A program made the translations under genes and the position numbers. The notes beneath the pieces are model-generated. The model saw only the letters and a list, made by a program, of their open reading frames with translations, made no database searches and was not told the DNA's origin. This document shows, piece by piece, positions 52,201-55,200 of a stretch of DNA of 64,000 nt. The DNA is from Nocardia gamkensis NBRC 108242 (GTDB lineage Bacteria > Actinomycetota > Actinomycetes > Mycobacteriales > Mycobacteriaceae), in NCBI RefSeq assembly GCF_001612985.1, contig NZ_BDBM01000015.1, forward strand, positions 97,000 to 160,999. Direction: 5' to 3'. Within the stretch, counting starts at the first letter, position 1; every line of letters starts with the position of its first letter.

Positions 52201-55200
52201 TCGGGCGGCGCCCAGGATGCATTGCGCCGGGCAGAGAATGCGGCGTTGCGTAGCTACACCGAAGCCGCGGTGCGCGGGTACGTGTTCGGGGAGCAAGACG
52301 CGCGGACCATTACGGCCTTCGAAGAGGCCGCATCGAGGGTGCGCGCCGCGGTGGGTCTGCCAGAGACCGATCGGGATCTGTCCGCCGAGGTGCGCGACGC
52401 CGTGGCGATGCCGCCCGGCTCCCCGAACACCGCACATCCGTCGACGCACACAAGAACGACCCCGGGCAACAGCGCCGAACCCGTCGCGATCGACCTCGGC
52501 GACAGCGAGCGCGAACCCGAACCACCGATCGACAACGCCGGACCCGACACGCATCGGTCCGAGACGGGTACGACTGGGGATCCCGGGCGACAGCCAAGGG
52601 CGGACGGCGGCGCGACGCCGGGGCGGCCCCCGGAACCGCTCCGACGGCAGCTGGAACAGCTTGTCGCGCAGCGTCGTACCGTCGAGGCCGTCGCGCTGCT
52701 CCGGGACACCTTCGCGCACAACGTATTCCCTTGGATTCAGGCGAACCTGCGAACGCCGAGAGTAGCCAGGGAAGTCTTCGACGAGGCGTGTGCGCATGCG
52801 GTGGCACAGTTCGGCCGGATCGGGCAGCGCGACGTCGAGGAATGGATTGTCCTCAACGCCAGAAATATCATGGCCCAGCACCGTGAGATCGCCGAAATCT
52901 GGCATCACATTCAGGATTTCGTGGTCCTCGGCGCACGATTGCGCGCTTCGGATCCGCTGGCCACGGTGTTGGCCGCGGCGGATACCGTGCAGGTGCGCCG
53001 ACACATGCGCGCGCTCACCCCGACCCAGCAGCAGGCGCTACGCCGATTCGCGTCGAGGCGTTCGGGTCGCGATGCACAGTTCGAGATGCCCGGTGACCCG
53101 GCCACCGAGTCCCTCGCGCTGTGGCATGCGGTCTGCGAACTGGCCGCGGCGGTTGCCGAAGAGGGCGGCGTGCAGGCGTCACTCCCGGACGCACCGAGGC
53201 CGCAGCGTGCGAAATCCAGCAACACCCCCGGGCCGACCGCCGCATCCCGGACCGAGCCTGGAAACACTCCCCCCACCTCGGATTCTCGTTCAGAGCCTGC
53301 GGACAATGCGGCCGCCTTGCCGGATATCCCCGCCGAAGCGACGGCCGCGGAGTTGGTGGTGGCGCTGGCCCGCAACGCAAACGCCCGGATCCTGCCACCG
53401 ATCGTTCGGGAGGCACTGAACACCGACCAGCAGGCGCTGCGGGGCTGCATCGAACAACTTGCCCCGTCGCAGCGACGGATTCTCCAGCTTCGCTTCGGAC
53501 TCGAGATGTCACCCGACCGAACCGCGGATTGGCTGGATCGCAGCCCAGGGGCGGTCCGCACCGCACAGCATGCCACCTTCGCTCGTCTCGCTCGCCTGCT
53601 ACAGGAGCATGCGGGCAATCAAGCCTCGGCGGTGGTCGAGGAGGCTCGGGAACAAGATTCCGACGCATTCCACCGCTGTCTGGCCGCCCTCGGTGAGAAG
53701 CAGCGTGCCGTCGTCAGGGACCGGCTCGTACTCGGGCATGCCGGTCCCGAACTGGCCGAAGCGCACGGAAGGGATCACCGCAATACTTTTTATCGCGGCA
53801 TCCAACGACTTTCGGCGCTGCTGCTCGGTGATGCGCAAGCGCGTCCCGGGGCGGAAGCCGATCGGGAACTGGTTGAGCAGACCACGCAGGAAGCACTCAT
53901 CCTCGCTCTCCCCGGACTCACCAACGACACGCACCGACAGACGCTGATATTGCGGTTCGTGCGCAGCCTGCCACGCGCGGAGGCCGCGGAGGCGGCCGGC
54001 GTCGGCAGTCGTGCGTTCGAGATGCGGGAGTTCCGCGCGATCCGTGCCGTCGCCGAACTACTGCGCCCAACCACCGACGCACCGGCAACGACCGAGCCGC
54101 AGCCACGCCCGGCGGTGCTGTCGGATCGTGAGACCGAGATCCTCCGAATGCTCCTGGCGGACATGTACTTCACCGAGATCGCCGCAGCGCTGGCGATCAC
54201 TTCGGCAGCCGTCCGCACGCACGCCCAACACATCTACCGCAAGCTCCGGGTAGGCAACCGGGCACAGCTCGCGCAGGCGGCACGGTCCGCCGGAATCGAT
54301 CTCCCCCACCCCAACGAGCAACCGGAAGCAGCCGAGAGCGACCACCGTCCGGCAACGAGATCCACTACATCGGAGGCGACTCCGCCATCATCCGGCAACC
54401 ACATCGACCCTGTGGCCATCTACCTCGACGACGGCGATGAGTCCGAGCTGAGGACAGCCTCATCCTCAGGGACGAGCCGATCCACCTACGACACAATGCC
54501 ACTGCAGGGAATTCCGCTCGAGCCTGCGGACGACATCGAGCTGGTGTGGCCTGAGGTGGATTCGCGCGGCTGGTTCGTGGTGCCCGGAACGGGGCGCGAC
54601 AAGCAGCCCTTTCACACCAGCAACCCCGGAAATGGCGACCCATTCATCCTGCTTGCCAACGGAAAGTTCGTCACCGTCGATGGGTTGCACGAGGATCTGC
54701 TCAGCGCACTCCTCGCGCGAGGCGTATCGCTGGATGAGATCAGCGGCTTCGGATGGTGGCGGGTCAGCGGCCGGGTGAAGGGTCTCGATGCGTTCAGCCA
54801 AGTTTTCGAGGAATGGAACGGGGATCCTATGAACCCGGCGCAGATCGTCGACGCCTTGGAGAACAGCGGAGCCGATCTCGGCGTGTGTGAATTCGACGCA
54901 CAGTTCGGTTCCGAGCACCAGGGCCTGATGTGGCGAGGCGCCGCAGCCGAGATGCCTGTCGGACAGATACTCAGCCACGAAGGCGACGCATACAAGCTGC
55001 TGTCCGGCTACTCGTCCGCCGACGACGGCGCGGGTAACCGCGTTGTCTTCTGGAACGACCTCGTCGCCTGGGAAGCGACCGCCGAGGGCCAGTCGTTCAC
55101 CATCCGGGTCAACGCGGCCCGAAGTGAACCTGCCGAGGGCACGATCACTTTGCGCGCCGACGGTGAGTCTGTCACAGCGCATTACACCGCCGTCCGGCTC

